This document shows positions 25,566-35,900 of a stretch of DNA of 64,000 nt, in pieces. The DNA comes from Xenorhabdus miraniensis (lineage in GTDB: Bacteria; Pseudomonadota; Gammaproteobacteria; Enterobacterales; Enterobacteriaceae), in NCBI RefSeq assembly GCF_002632615.1, contig NZ_NITZ01000012.1, positions 62,001 through 126,000 on the forward strand, given 5' to 3'. Position 1 is the first letter of the stretch; each line of letters starts with the position of its first letter. A program made the translations under genes and the position numbers. The notes beneath the pieces were generated by a model. It worked only from the letters and a program-made list of their open reading frames with translations. It ran no database searches and was not told the origin of the DNA.

Positions 25566-25994
25566 ATGAGTACATGGCTGATTTATGCCTTACTCTCAGC
25601 GCTGACAGCAGCACTGGTGGCTATTTTTGGTAAAATCGGATTGCAAAATCTGGATGCCAACACAGCAACTGCCATACGCGCCGTTATCATGGCATTGTTT
25701 CTCGTTGGTGTTGTCGTAGTACAAGGAAAATTAAATCTTATCAGTGAAATTCTTGCTAACCGTGAGGCGTTGCTGTTTATTCTATTAAGTGGAATTGCTG
25801 GTGCTCTCTCTTGGTTATTCTATTTTCTGGCGATCAAGCACGGCAACGTTTCCCAAGTAACGCCAATCGATAAGCTAAGTGTGGTATTTGCCGTAATTTT
25901 GGCGGTGATCCTATTCGGTGAAAAGGTTTCTCTGGTCGCTGCCGCAGGCGTTGCCTTGATTACCATAGGTGCTTTGATGGTGGCTTTGGGATAA
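25566..25994 (+). CDS. EamA-family small transporter
   Basis: 142 residues with five hydrophobic segments, equal to one EamA (DMT) repeat rather than the usual two, so it probably acts as a dimer. Motifs: AALVAIFGKIGLQNLDANTA and VTPIDKLSVVFAVILAVILFGEK (part). Start ATG 25566; TTG 25560 is an alternative. Substrate unknown. It has its own promoter region, about 170 bases after the divergent pullulanase start, and ends before a shared hairpin with pgm. Confidence 0.85.
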   Translation: MSTWLIYALLSALTAALVAIFGKIGLQNLDANTATAIRAVIMALFLVGVVVVQGKLNLISEILANREALLFILLSGIAGALSWLFYFLAIKHGNVSQVTPIDKLSVVFAVILAVILFGEKVSLVAAAGVALITIGALMVALG

Positions 25995-26011
25995 GGCACC
26001 ATAACAACCAT

Positions 26012-26052
26012 AAAAATGAAAAAGCCGCAGCAAACGCCACGGCTTTCATTAT
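26012..26052. terminator. Bidirectional terminator between the EamA gene and pgm
   Basis: AAAGCCG (26021-26027) pairs with CGGCTTT (26040-26046), with A-rich left and T-rich right flanks, placed between convergent genes. Confidence 0.75.
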
Positions 26053-26075
26053 TCGAGTCAAACAAGGAAATGGCT

Positions 26076-27716
26076 TTAACCCGCCGCAAGTACTTGATTG
26101 ACGATTTCCAATGCTTCTTGCTCAATTCTTTCGCGATGTTCTGCACCGAGGAAACTTTCACAATAGATTTTGTAGGCTTCTTCCGTGCCAGAAGGACGGG
26201 CGGCAAACCAACCGTTATCACTCATCACTTTCAAACCCCCAATGGAAGCACCATTACCCGGTGCCGTCGTCAGGCGGGCAGTGATCGGATCGCCAGCCAG
26301 CATGTCGGCTTTAACCATTTCCGGCGACAACTTGGATAACAACGCTTTTTGCTGATGGGTAGCAGCGGCCTGAATACGGCTATAGCTTGGTGTACCGAAT
26401 TGAGCCGCCAGTTTATCATAACGCTGCTGTGGATTTTCCCCGGTCACTGCGGTCATTTCAGCAGCCAGCAGACACAGAATGATGCCATCTTTATCCGTTG
26501 ACCATGGCGTACCGTCAAAACGCAGGAAAGAAGCCCCCGCACTTTCTTCTCCGCCAAAGCCCAGTTCACCTTTATACAAGCCATCGACAAACCATTTAAA
26601 ACCGACAGGAACTTCGACTAATTCACGCCCCAAATCAGCGACAACACGATCAATCATGGCACTGGAAACCAGTGTCTTGCCCACTGCGACATTTTCAGGC
26701 CATTGTGGACGATGGCGGAATAAGTAATCCACTGCCGTCGCCAGATAATGGTTAGGGTTCATCAAACCAGCCGGTGTGATGATCCCGTGACGGTCATAAT
26801 CAGGATCATTGGCAAAAGCCAGATCAAACTTACCACGCAGCTCCAACAACCCTGCCATTGCCCACCGAGATGAACAATCCATACGGACCACCCCGTCATG
26901 ATCCAGTGTCATAAAGCGGAATGTCTGATCGATCTTATCATTAACCAGCGTCAGATCGAGATTGTAGTATTCTCCGATGCGCTGCCAGTAAGCAATGCCA
27001 GAGCCGCCCAATGGATCAATACCAATTTTCAGGCCGGCTTTCTGAATCGCGGCCATATCCACAACTTCACCCAGCGCTGTAACATAAGGGTCAACCAAAT
27101 CCTGCGGATGCAGGTACTCACTCTTCAATGCCTGTTCATAAGGCAACCGTTTTATTCCATTAAGATCATTCGCCAGTAACTCGTTGGCACGCCGTTCAAT
27201 GATGGCAGTCAAATCGGTATCGGCTGGCCCGCCATTGGGGGGATTATATTTAATGCCACCGTCTTCCGGCGGATTATGAGATGGCGTGATCACAATACCG
27301 TCAGCCAGATTTTTTCCCTGTCGGTTGTAACATAAAATGGCATGGGAAATCGCAGGCGTCGGGGTAAAACCGTTATTTTCCTGCACAATCACATCCACGC
27401 CATTTGCCGTTAATACTTCCAATACGGAAATAAACGCCGCTTCTGAAAGCGCATGAGTATCTTTACCCACATAGCATGGCCCTGTAATTCCCTGCTGTGA
27501 ACGAACTTCTGCGATCGCCTGAGAAATAGCCAGAATATGAGCTTCATTGAAACTGTTGCGTCCAGAACTGCCGCGATGACCGGAAGTGCCAAATTTGACT
27601 TTATGTGCTGGATTTTCGGGATGTGGTTGTAAGGTGTAATACTGTGATGTGAGTTGGGCAACATTAATTAAATCATGTTGCTGGGCGGGTTGTCCCGCTC
27701 TTGGGTGAATTGCCAC
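26076..27716 (-). CDS. pgm: Phosphoglucomutase (alpha-D-glucose 1,6-bisphosphate dependent)
   Basis: 546 residues when started at GTG 27716, the same length as E. coli Pgm; AGGAGA precedes it by six bases. An in-frame ATG 24 bases further up lacks homology. Interconverts glucose-1-phosphate and glucose-6-phosphate in glycogen, trehalose and surface-sugar metabolism. Phosphoserine loop [12 protein letters not shown], metal loop NDPDYDRHG, sugar-binding [11 protein letters not shown] and phosphate-binding [10 protein letters not shown] are all present. It is about 100 bases downstream of seqA on the same strand, as in E. coli, and is probably co-transcribed with it. Confidence 0.96.
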   Translation of the reverse strand: MAIHPRAGQPAQQHDLINVAQLTSQYYTLQPHPENPAHKVKFGTSGHRGSSGRNSFNEAHILAISQAIAEVRSQQGITGPCYVGKDTHALSEAAFISVLEVLTANGVDVIVQENNGFTPTPAISHAILCYNRQGKNLADGIVITPSHNPPEDGGIKYNPPNGGPADTDLTAIIERRANELLANDLNGIKRLPYEQALKSEYLHPQDLVDPYVTALGEVVDMAAIQKAGLKIGIDPLGGSGIAYWQRIGEYYNLDLTLVNDKIDQTFRFMTLDHDGVVRMDCSSRWAMAGLLELRGKFDLAFANDPDYDRHGIITPAGLMNPNHYLATAVDYLFRHRPQWPENVAVGKTLVSSAMIDRVVADLGRELVEVPVGFKWFVDGLYKGELGFGGEESAGASFLRFDGTPWSTDKDGIILCLLAAEMTAVTGENPQQRYDKLAAQFGTPSYSRIQAAATHQQKALLSKLSPEMVKADMLAGDPITARLTTAPGNGASIGGLKVMSDNGWFAARPSGTEEAYKIYCESFLGAEHRERIEQEALEIVNQVLAAG

Positions 27717-27815
27717 GTTCTTTCTCCTGGGAGACTGCACTGGCTTACCTTCCAGTGCAGTATAAATAAGTTAAGTGCTTTAGGGCAGCTAACAGGGCTG
27801 AACTAAAGGGCTAAA

Positions 27816-28349
27816 CTAAATAGTGCCACACACTTTTTCAATCAAATTTGCCGGAAACTTCATATCCTGCATGACATGTTCGATCATGCTACGTTTACGG
27901 TCAGTGTTAGTATTTGTGATCACCCAGAAAGGGGTACCGGGGATATGGCGTGGCTTGGTTTGCTTGCCGCTGGCCAAAAGTGTGTGCTCATCGCCCGCAA
28001 AATAGGTGCGGGTACGGCCGTGCATTGCTTCCGTTGTTTTAGAAAAACTTTCACTGTTCAAGCTATACAGCGTGGACAGGATCAACATAAAGCGCTCAAC
28101 GGATTTTTTCTTTTCAGCGTACTCATCGGAAAGCAGTAATTCGCGAATAACACGAACAGCATCACGAGAACGGGCAACAGGAGTTTTATCAACAGATGTA
28201 GGATCGTTGGCAGGCGGTGTAATTTGTACTGGCTGCCCGGCGTCCAATTTCAATATGCGCCGTAAAATATCAGATGCACTTTCACCGATATGCAGAGTTT
28301 GGCTTGCAATAAAGCGGTAAAGGTCTTCATCAACTTCTATCGTTTTCAT
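27816..28349 (-). CDS. seqA: SeqA, negative modulator of replication initiation
   Basis: 177 residues. The N-terminal oligomerisation segment MKTIEVDEDLYRFIASQTL, GESASDILRRIL, a linker, and the C-terminal domain with YFAGDEHTLLASGKQTKPR and PFWVITNTNTDRKRSM that binds hemimethylated GATC. SeqA sequesters oriC and newly replicated DNA in Dam-methylating enterobacteria. Its presence argues that this organism uses Dam methylation. Divergent from ybfF with a 259-base AT-rich spacer (28350-28608) in which I see no other gene. Confidence 0.96.
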   Translation of the reverse strand: MKTIEVDEDLYRFIASQTLHIGESASDILRRILKLDAGQPVQITPPANDPTSVDKTPVARSRDAVRVIRELLLSDEYAEKKKSVERFMLILSTLYSLNSESFSKTTEAMHGRTRTYFAGDEHTLLASGKQTKPRHIPGTPFWVITNTNTDRKRSMIEHVMQDMKFPANLIEKVCGTI

Positions 28350-28608
28350 TTCTATCCAGTACTGTTCTTAATGAAAAAATTATCCTGAGATTATAAGATA
28401 TAATGCCACAAAACAAAACAATTAAACTTTCAATAACTTAAAGTGATTCTTTTTAAAATTACTAATCTTCAAAAAAGCAACTTCCCTCTAAAATAAATCA
28501 ATCAGTTACAACTCTTTCACCCCATTGAGTTTGTCACTGCTTGCGTGTCATGATATTAAACATCTCAATATTAAACATTGTATAAATGACATTAAATACA
28601 GGCAAATT

Positions 28609-29388
28609 ATGAAGTCAAATAGTCAATTAAATTATCATTTCCACACACCGGAAAATCCACAATCATCCACCCCCATTGTCTTGATTCATGGACTTTTTGG
28701 TGATTTAAGCAACCTTGGCGTATTGGGACGTGATTTACAGCAACATTATCCGGTGATTCAAATTGATGTGCGTAATCACGGTATTTCACCACGAATGGAA
28801 AATATGGATTACCGCGATATGGCACAAGATGTTCTGACACTCCTTGATGAACTGAATGTGCCAAAAGCCACGATTATCGGGCATTCCATGGGTGGCAAAA
28901 TCGCCATGACCATGACAGCAGTTGCACCAGAACGTATTGAAAAAATTGTGGTGATCGATATCGCTCCCGTTGCTTACCCTGTCCGCCGCCACAACAGTAT
29001 TTTCGCGGCACTGAACAAAGTCACAACAGAAGGTGCACAAACCCGGCAAGCAGCGACAGACATTATGCGTCAGGATATCCGGGAAGATGGCGTTATTCAG
29101 TTTCTGCTGAAATCGTTCCGTCAGGGGGAATGGAAATTCAACCTGCCTGTCCTGCAACAAGAGTACGAAAAAATCATCGGTTGGGAACGTGTTCCTGTAT
29201 GGTCACAGCCAGCATTATTTATTCGTGGTGGAAATTCTGATTACATTACCGAAGAATACCGGGAAGATATTATTAGCCAATATCCACAAGCGACAGCATG
29301 GGTTGTTGCAGGTTGTGGACATTGGGTGCATGCAGAAAAACCTGATGCAGTGCTCAGAGCGATTCATCGCTTTCTGGGAACAAAATAA
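28609..29388 (+). CDS. ybfF: Alpha/beta-hydrolase esterase YbfF
   Basis: 259 residues from ATG 28609 (AGGC upstream); an upstream in-frame ATG at 28525 would add 28 residues that do not fit the family. Motifs: oxyanion region LIHGLFGDLSNLG, nucleophile Ser93 in GHSMGGKIAM and the catalytic His in AGCGHWVHAEKPDAV. E. coli YbfF hydrolyses short acyl-CoA and p-nitrophenyl esters; the true substrate is unknown. Divergent from seqA as in E. coli. Confidence 0.93.
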   Translation: MKSNSQLNYHFHTPENPQSSTPIVLIHGLFGDLSNLGVLGRDLQQHYPVIQIDVRNHGISPRMENMDYRDMAQDVLTLLDELNVPKATIIGHSMGGKIAMTMTAVAPERIEKIVVIDIAPVAYPVRRHNSIFAALNKVTTEGAQTRQAATDIMRQDIREDGVIQFLLKSFRQGEWKFNLPVLQQEYEKIIGWERVPVWSQPALFIRGGNSDYITEEYREDIISQYPQATAWVVAGCGHWVHAEKPDAVLRAIHRFLGTK

Positions 29389-29395
29389 TGACAAT

Positions 29396-29420
29396 ATCAA
29401 CTCACTGAATGTGAGTTGAT
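29396..29420. repeat. Perfect 10-bp inverted repeat after ybfF
   Basis: ATCAACTCAC and GTGAGTTGAT surround a five-base loop TGAAT, eight bases after the ybfF stop. The flank is A-rich rather than T-rich on the plus strand, so it is a hairpin at the mRNA 3' end rather than a textbook terminator. Confidence 0.6.
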
Positions 29421-29646
29421 AAAAAATAAAACACATTCAATATATAAATTCCTTTTAAAAAAAATTTAATCTTTATTTCTCAAATCTATCCAAAAGAAAG
29501 ATCCAATATAAAAATAGTTATATCTAACTCATTACTGACCCTCTAATATATAATAAGAAAAAGCATCCAATATTTATTACATCAATACTAAATAATATAT
29601 CCCATAGACAAGTAAAACATCTTGACTTTAATTAAGGATAAAAATT

Positions 29647-30384
29647 ATGAAAGATAACGCCTTATATGATCCTATTGCACATCTTTACGAAAGTTTTTCG
29701 GATGCAGCCCCCCATATAGAAGTGGAAGTCCGAACCATCTTCAATCTGGCTGGAGAGATACAGGGAAAATCAGTATTAGATTTAGCATGTGGGTATGGTC
29801 TATTTAGTCGGGAATACAAAAAACGAGGTGCTTCAAAAGTTATTGGCATTGATATATCAAAGAACATGATAGAAATTGCGAAAAGTAAATCGCAACAATA
29901 CGGTGACGATATCGAGTTTCATTTAAGAGATGTCAGCAAAATGGAATCATTTGGCAAATTCGACATCATCAATGCTGCCTGGTTATTCTGCCATGCAGAG
30001 TCCCTCGAAGACCTTGAAGCGATGTTTCGTATCATTGCCGATCAACTTAATCCTTCCGGTAAACTAATCGCTTATACATTTGAACCTGATTATCGATTAG
30101 AGAAAGGGAATTATGAAAATTACTGTATAAAAGTGCTTAGTGAAGAGCCAATAAAAGACACAACCCTCGTGAAAGCTGAATTTCTGACTACACCTCCCAC
30201 TCCTTTTACAATGCATCGCTGGAGCCGTGAACAATATCAGGAAGCTATCAAGAAAGCAGGTCTCAAACACTTTGAATGGCACAAACCCATGCTATTGCAA
30301 AGCGATATTGATAATCATCCTCCGGGTTTTTGGGATAATTTTCAACAGAACTGTCTTGATACAGCGCTTGTTTGTCAATTTTAA
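29647..30384 (+). CDS. Class I SAM-dependent methyltransferase, substrate unknown
   Basis: 245 residues of a Rossmann methyltransferase: motif I VLDLACGYGLFSREY (43-57), the acidic ribose-binding residue in VIGIDISKNMIEIA, and the motif II/III region FHLRDVSKMESFGKFDIINAA (only in part diagnostic). The C-terminal half has FTMHRWSREQYQEAIKKAGL, the usual helix of small-molecule methyltransferases (ToxA/UbiE style). SD AAGGA lies eight bases before ATG 29647. It stands alone between ybfF and hicAB; no partner gene suggests its substrate. A/T-richer than the core genes before it. The preceding spacer 29421-29646 is AT-rich and empty. Confidence 0.85.
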   Translation: MKDNALYDPIAHLYESFSDAAPHIEVEVRTIFNLAGEIQGKSVLDLACGYGLFSREYKKRGASKVIGIDISKNMIEIAKSKSQQYGDDIEFHLRDVSKMESFGKFDIINAAWLFCHAESLEDLEAMFRIIADQLNPSGKLIAYTFEPDYRLEKGNYENYCIKVLSEEPIKDTTLVKAEFLTTPPTPFTMHRWSREQYQEAIKKAGLKHFEWHKPMLLQSDIDNHPPGFWDNFQQNCLDTALVCQF

Positions 30385-30390
30385 TAATCT

Positions 30391-30413
30391 GACGCCAGCT
30401 TCCTACTGGCGTC
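30391..30413. repeat. Hairpin after the methyltransferase gene
   Basis: GACGCCAG and CTGGCGTC pair perfectly around a seven-base loop, six bases after the stop. Without a T tract it is a weak terminator candidate. Confidence 0.6.
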
Positions 30414-30471
30414 ACTAAGATAGAATTGTTGGTCGATAATCAAGAACTGGACAGGTTGAAATGCAGATGAG

Positions 30472-30483
30472 GTGACATGTCAC
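30472..30483. repeat. 12-bp palindrome, left copy
   Basis: GTGACATGTCAC; an identical copy is at 31237-31248, so the pair brackets hicAB. Confidence 0.85.
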
Positions 30484-30512
30484 ATTACTATCATAAGATC
30501 CGCGTTTTTTAA

Positions 30513-30572
30513 TGACTTCATTATTTGACTTCACTTTTATCGATGCTAATATGACTTCAATATTTGAAGTCA
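30513..30572 (+). promoter_or_regulatory. Candidate HicB operator upstream of hicA
   Basis: TGACTTCAA-TAT-TTGAAGTCA (30552-30572) is a perfect palindrome with 9-bp arms, ending 14 bases before hicA. Two further half sites TGACTTCA occur at 30513-30520 and 30527-30534. This clustering of half sites is what one expects for autoregulation by the antitoxin. Confidence 0.65.
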
Positions 30573-30586
30573 CGGTGTATTGGCAT

Positions 30587-30865
30587 ATGAACAAACAAGT
30601 TTCAGCACTCCGAACACGGCAGAAACGCACATTGGAACAGATATTTAAAACGCCTGTATCTTCGGACATTAAGTGGTCAGATATTGAGTCCTTAATTAAG
30701 GCATTAGGCGGTGAGATAAAGGAAGGCCGGGGTTCTCGCTGTAAGTTTTTGTTAAATGGGAGTATTGCCAATTTTCATCGTCCGCATCCGTCGCCAGATA
30801 CAGACAAAGGCGCAGTCGCTGGCTTACGGGAATGGTTGGAAAGTATCGGAGTGACGCCATTATGA
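30587..30865 (+). CDS. hicA: HicA-family mRNA interferase toxin
   Basis: 92 residues: TLEQIFKTPVSSDIKWSDIE, SLIKALGGEIKEGRGSRCKF and FHRPHPSPDTDKGAV, LREWLESIGV. This is the compact dsRBD-like HicA fold; the catalytic His is expected in the FHRPHP segment. HicA toxins cleave mRNA and are neutralised by HicB. ATG 30587 gives the family start; the upstream in-frame extension to 30512 runs through the operator and is unlikely to be coding. The stop overlaps the hicB start (ATGA). Confidence 0.85.
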   Translation: MNKQVSALRTRQKRTLEQIFKTPVSSDIKWSDIESLIKALGGEIKEGRGSRCKFLLNGSIANFHRPHPSPDTDKGAVAGLREWLESIGVTPL

Positions 30866-31218
30866 GTAAACAACACACCAATATCATGGAAATAGCCGGG
30901 CTTTCGGCTGTTATCAGCTACGTGCCCGAAATTGGCATGTTTCGGGGGAAATTTTTAGGCTTGTCAGGCTACTGTGATTTTGTGGCAGATAGTATCGCGG
31001 GATTGCATGCCGAAGGCCGATTGTCACTGGATGAATATCTGGACGATTGCCGAGCGGCCAATATTGAACCTTATCAGCAACGTGAAAAAACCAAAACATT
31101 TACCCTGCGTTATCCTGAATCATTTGGAGAACGCTTGAATCAGGCAGCCGCCGAACACCATATTTCGGTTAACGCATTCATTCTGGAAACGTTGAATGAA
31201 CGTTTAAGAAATGGCTGA
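30862..31218 (+). CDS. hicB: HicB-family antitoxin
   Basis: 118 residues. N-terminal RNase-H-like HicB domain (AVISYVPEIGMFRGKF, FVADSIAGLHAEGRLSLDEY) and a C-terminal ribbon-helix-helix module (FTLRYPESFGERLNQAAAEH, ISVNAFILETLNERL) that binds DNA. It blocks HicA and represses the operon. It starts at ATG 30862 within the hicA stop, indicating coupled translation. Confidence 0.88.
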   Translation: MSKQHTNIMEIAGLSAVISYVPEIGMFRGKFLGLSGYCDFVADSIAGLHAEGRLSLDEYLDDCRAANIEPYQQREKTKTFTLRYPESFGERLNQAAAEHHISVNAFILETLNERLRNG

Positions 31219-31236
31219 AATTACAACTGTGATAAC

Positions 31237-31248
31237 GTGACATGTCAC
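31237..31248. repeat. 12-bp palindrome, right copy
   Basis: GTGACATGTCAC, identical to 30472-30483; lies 19 bases after the hicB stop. Confidence 0.85.
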
Positions 31249-31258
31249 GAAACATTTC

Positions 31259-31284
31259 TCAAACCCGCTTTGTGGGTTTTATCT
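31259..31284 (+). terminator. Terminator of hicAB
   Basis: AAACCC and GGGTTT pair around GCTTTGT, followed by TTATCT; it is 41 bases after the hicB stop. Confidence 0.65.
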
Positions 31285-31350
31285 GTGGGACATTCGAGTA
31301 TTTAACGGGGTCAGAAGCCCAATCACGTTCCGGAAAAGGTTGGAGTGGGC

Positions 31351-31442
31351 ATGAATGAGGAAAAATCGGAAGAGGATGATTTATCATGAATGCCGCAAAC
31401 CCCGTTATTTTCAACGAGGTTTGTCAACAATCTGTAAGATAA
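31351..31442 (+). other. Two tiny overlapping reading frames, possible phage-gene leftovers
   Basis: ATG 31351 encodes MNEEKSEEDDLS (12 aa) and overlaps by ATGA a second frame from 31386 encoding MNAANPVIFNEVCQQSVR (18 aa). GAGGATGAT gives the second a partial ribosome site. A translationally coupled pair of this style is seen in prophage regulatory regions, but these are too short to assign. They may be leftovers or a leader peptide. Confidence 0.25.
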
Positions 31443-31472
31443 TCCCCCGAAATTCGGGGGATTATCTTTATA
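31437..31472. terminator. Strong bidirectional terminator
   Basis: GATAATCCCCCGA and TCGGGGGATTATC form a perfect 13-bp stem with loop AAT, followed by TTTATATT. It is the strongest hairpin of the region and separates the hicAB area from the IMPase gene. Confidence 0.85.
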
Positions 31473-31586
31473 TTCGTTTTCGGATATAAAGTCATACATG
31501 TTAATTGCACTTATTAGTCGAATCCGCCGATTATTTATATTAGAGGATGAAATAAAATAGCCTAATGGGATAGGCCATTAAAACAT

Positions 31587-32393
31587 TTAATCCATAATAA
31601 AAGAATTCATTCTTTCTACTACGCTATCAAGCAATTTTGGCGTGCATGCCGATATCAAGCTACCACCAAACATCACTTTTTCCCGACGGCCGTCCAGCGA
31701 ACAGAAATCCCCACCCGCTTCCTTAATGCAAGGCAAGATAGCAGCACTATCCCACGGTTTCATCAAAGTATCAATGGCACAATGCAGACGCCCAGCGGCG
31801 ACCATTGCATGTTGGTAACAATCATTAACGAAAGTAAAATCACGCGCTGATTTTACCAGTGCATCCAAATTATAAGCGATTGTGCCATCGGCAAGATTGT
31901 AGCTTGTACTGTGTATTCCTGAGGCAGTCATTACCGCCTGTTCCACCCTTTCCGGTGAATTCTCTGCAATTTTGAGTTGACGCAGTGGCTTGCCTTCAAC
32001 GCTCATCCAACAACCTTCACCTTTTGCAGCATAAACCACTGTCGAAATTGCCGGGAAGCTCATCACACCAACCACAGGCTCATCTTGTTCAACGAAAGCA
32101 ATCAACGTACTGAATAATGGAATACCATATAAAAACGCCCTTGTACCATCAATAGGATCAATTACCCAACCTGATTCAAATTTCTCTGCGCCTTCCAGAC
32201 CAAACTCTTCTCCCAAAATAGGCACGCCCGGGCTGCGTCTGGTGAATATGTCACGAAGTTCTGTTTCTAACATTAAATCAGTCTGGGTGATAACAGAACG
32301 ATCAGGTTTGTAATCAAATTTCCCTGCTCCGTCAAAAGCATCCTGCGTTTTTTTTCTTATTGAAGTCACTGCTTCAAGGGCTATCTTCAACAT
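31587..32393 (-). CDS. Inositol-monophosphatase-family phosphatase
   Basis: 268 residues with the metal-binding set of the Li+-sensitive phosphatase family: ILGEEFG, WVIDPIDGTRAFL and KPWDSAAILP. Members dephosphorylate inositol-1-phosphate, histidinol phosphate or 3'-phosphoadenosine 5'-phosphate. The closest feel is to the histidinol-phosphatase/HisN-like branch, but the substrate is not decided by sequence. ATG 32393 has AAGGAG ten bases upstream. It stands alone. The upstream spacer 32394-32837 is AT-rich; I see no gene in it. Confidence 0.85.
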   Translation of the reverse strand: MLKIALEAVTSIRKKTQDAFDGAGKFDYKPDRSVITQTDLMLETELRDIFTRRSPGVPILGEEFGLEGAEKFESGWVIDPIDGTRAFLYGIPLFSTLIAFVEQDEPVVGVMSFPAISTVVYAAKGEGCWMSVEGKPLRQLKIAENSPERVEQAVMTASGIHSTSYNLADGTIAYNLDALVKSARDFTFVNDCYQHAMVAAGRLHCAIDTLMKPWDSAAILPCIKEAGGDFCSLDGRREKVMFGGSLISACTPKLLDSVVERMNSFIMD

Positions 32394-32837
32394 CTGTTTA
32401 TAACTCCTTGTATCATTTTCAATGGCTATACTCTAACATGGAAAAATCATAAAAAAATATAAAATAGATAACCGCTCCAGAATAATGATCCAAAGTGGTT
32501 AATAATGTATTTTACTGAGCAAGCTATTATCATTACTGCCGCTTACCCAAAACTTCTTTAATAGCCTCATGAAGGGAATTCATGATATCAATTATGAGAT
32601 TTGTCACCCAGAAAATTCAAAAAATAAAATTTAAGGTGCTAATGTTAGGTTGTGTTTTTTAAAATACACTGACTATTCCTGTAAGGATGACATTATAAAA
32701 TAACAATACCGTTTTATATTCAATATGATATTTTTAATTATAAAAAATCACAGTAAAATTCAATTTTACACACTGAAATTATTTATCCCTATTAACACTT
32801 TATTCCCTATAATATATTGAATAAAAGCAGATCCCGC

Positions 32838-32868
32838 TATTTTGGTATAATGTGCTTACGCCAAAATA
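32838..32868. repeat. Inverted repeat TATTTTGG / CCAAAATA
   Basis: 8-bp arms 23 apart... the spacer of 15 bases contains TATAAT (32846-32851). It abuts the MARTX terminator. Could be part of a larger 3' structure or a small promoter element. Confidence 0.4.
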
Positions 32869-32897
32869 AAATGGCCCACGATTGTGGGCCATTTTCA
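32868..32897. terminator. Terminator of rtxA
   Basis: AAAATGGCCCAC pairs perfectly with GTGGGCCATTTT around GATT; T/A runs on both sides make it bidirectional. It is about 38 bases beyond the rtxA stop. Confidence 0.9.
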
Positions 32898-32934
32898 TTA
32901 ATAACTCTATCTAACGACCAAATCTATCCAGCCA

Positions 32935-35900
32935 TCAGACCAGTTTTGATTTCCCGTTTGTCGTATCCGACCAAGCGGTTATGATGGTGGATTTCGTTTG
33001 GTTATCAAGCGAATCAAAAAATCCGCTGTCTCCCATATTAGGCGCAAATCCACTCATCGCCTGCACCAAGGAATCCACTGCATTAGCAGAGAGGGCGGTA
33101 TATTCACGCTCACCCTGTGCATCTTTATCCCCCATTTGGGTAACAATATCCGCACGGTTGCCATTGAAGTAATTATTGAAGGTCACAGACCCCATTGCTT
33201 CAAACTGCCCTTGTGCCGAAGTATCTTTGACATTGCGATGCGTCAGCAGAACCAAATCGTAACCACTACGTTGGAACCACAGGTTTTGCCAGTTGATATC
33301 ATTGAAAATAATCTTGTCACCTTGTTTGATATCTTCAACCACGTTATCAATCACACTACCGCTGACCACGAAGCGATTAACGCCCATGCCACCTTTGAAG
33401 TGGTTCTGATATCCGCCCAGTACCAGCAGGTCATCGCCAGCACCGCCATTAATCTGGCTGAACTTGGATACCGCATCAGCAATCAGGTGATCATTGCCTG
33501 TACCCCCATTGATCACCGCGTGATAACCCATCAGTCTGATAGAATTGTTGCCCGCATTGCCGTCGATTCGGTTATAGTTACCAAATACCGTCGCAAAATC
33601 GTTACCCTCACCCAAATCTGCCTGATTGTTGTTACCAATGGTGACGACGTAATCTTGATCTTCTCCGGCATCAATACGATTAAAATTGCCGGAAGCCACG
33701 ATATAATCGCGTCCTTTGCCGCCTTCAACCATGCCACCTTCGCCAAAGACAAACACCTGATCATCCCCCGCTCCCATGTAAGCGTAGTTGATACGTCCGG
33801 CCAATACAGCAACGTCATTGCCTGCACCACCAAACATCATATTTTCACGCCCCATCATGACGCCAGTGTTATTGCCTGCACCACCCGCGAAGATATTGGA
33901 GGTTCCCACAGAGTAGAAGACATCATCACCACGGCCGCCCCAGAAGTTATTGTTATCTCCCAGATAAGCGCCGAGATCTTTACCGTCCCCTCCCCAGTTA
34001 AAGTTGTAGTTACCCAGTGAAACGTGGATATCGCCATCTCCTTGCAGATGACCACTATTACGTAAGAAGTCGAAGGTTTTATCCTGCATATTCAACAAAT
34101 CAGCAGTCAGGTTCTCTTTCAGATTAGCCACCAGAGATTCCATCTCCGCTTGCTTATCCTGATTGAAGAGAGTTGCAAACAGGTTTGGCAGGTTCAGGGA
34201 AGTCAATCCAAAGGCACGATCTGCCTGTGGTGCTTTAGTTTCCGCAGCAGATTTATCGCTTACATCAATGGTGACAAGCCCTTCTTGATTTTCATCAGGC
34301 GCTTTCGCTTTCAGCCCGTGGCTTTCAGCAAAAGATTTCACGCCGTCAGCCCCCATTTTCAACCCGGCTTTCAGGCTGTCGAGTAACTTGTCCCGATCAG
34401 TGAAAGCCTTCAACTGATCACCACTAAATTCACCGATGATTTCCAGCATTTCACGCAGAATGGCAACGCCATTAACAGGCTCGTTTGAACGGGAAACAAT
34501 ACCGCCATTCGAGGTATAATCCACACCAAAAATATCCGCCAGCGTGGTATCCGCGCTGACACCTGCCAGATTCCCTAACAGTTTGTTCTTAATCTGGCGT
34601 GGCAAATCCGTTGGGCTAAAAGTAAATGTGGTTTTTGCCATGCCCGTGGAGGTATATTCCTGCGTCATCAGGCCAAACAGTGAACCCAGATTGGTATCCA
34701 GGATTGACTGGATATTGTCACCAAACATGAAGTTCCAGTTCCCCGTCGTGACTTGAATATCAGCACCCTGCCCGCCAACAGCAAAGTTGAAAACCAGCTT
34801 TTCATTCACCCGACGGAATTTCTCCGCCCGATTAGTTTTACCCATTTCAGGCGTATTGCCATTACCCCCCAACCACTGGTTGTATTTCTTGTTCAGTGTA
34901 CTTTCGAGATCACTTTTCAGGCCACGGCTGCTACGTTCATTTTGAGAATCGAGATCAATCAGGGTGCTATAATCCACACTACTGGTCAAATCGAGGCCAG
35001 ACAGATCACTGACATATTTCTTCGCACTTTCCAGTGTCCATTGCTGATTTTGCTTCGCCAGCCAATCCGGTGAGTTAAACGATCCGGCAATGTCCTGCAA
35101 TACACCAGAAATACGGGATGCACCATCAAATGGGTTAACCAACGGCGGGGTTGGAATGGATTTTTCCAGCATTACGATCAGATCGTTACTGCGTCCTGCG
35201 TTGAAACTGACGTTGCGGTTACCCACAAACAGTTGCGCACCTTCCAATGCCTGATAACCAGCAATATCAACACTGTGTTTACTGTCACCATTGCCAATAT
35301 GAACCATCACGTTATTGTCACCAAAAGCCAGAGACTTAAAGCCCCCCGTGCCTACCTTGATGCCCACATTGGTGGTTCCCCAGTTAACGGCAGTGAATTC
35401 CCCGTCACCAACTTGTAACTGAATATTGCCGGAATAGCTCAGTTGGTTGTTTGATGATGCCGCCGCTGAATGGTTATCCACCGCATCACGTTGTTTTGGC
35501 GCATGGAATATCTCTGCATTGTCCGCAATAGCACCTTGCGCTTTTGCGCCAACATCTGTTTGCCCTACACGAGACAAGACGATGTCATTTTCAGAGATAC
35601 CACGGCGGACTCGCTCAGAATGGCTTTCGACCTCACCTTTATCATTCCAACCCAACACAATCTTGTTATCCGTGAGTTTATGAACCCACTGATCTTGCGC
35701 ATCTTTCGTGTATTTGCGACCAACACTGTCTACCGCAACGTCACTGCTGCGCGCCGAGACGGTGATACGGATACCCTGACTATCCAGTGCCGAAATAAAG
35801 CGGCGGGCAAAACCTTCACGTTTGTCGTCGCCAATCAAGGAACAACCAACAAGGCTGATATGGTCAGGTGTACCGGTTTGTTTGAAATCAGCACTGAACT

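Noticed and set aside
32998..34020. 340-codon plus-strand frame and similar long frames at 38248-39405 and 44179-45105
   Set aside because: All are antisense shadows of rtxA; repeated coding units keep the opposite strand open by chance and the products look like His/Ile/Thr-rich nonsense.
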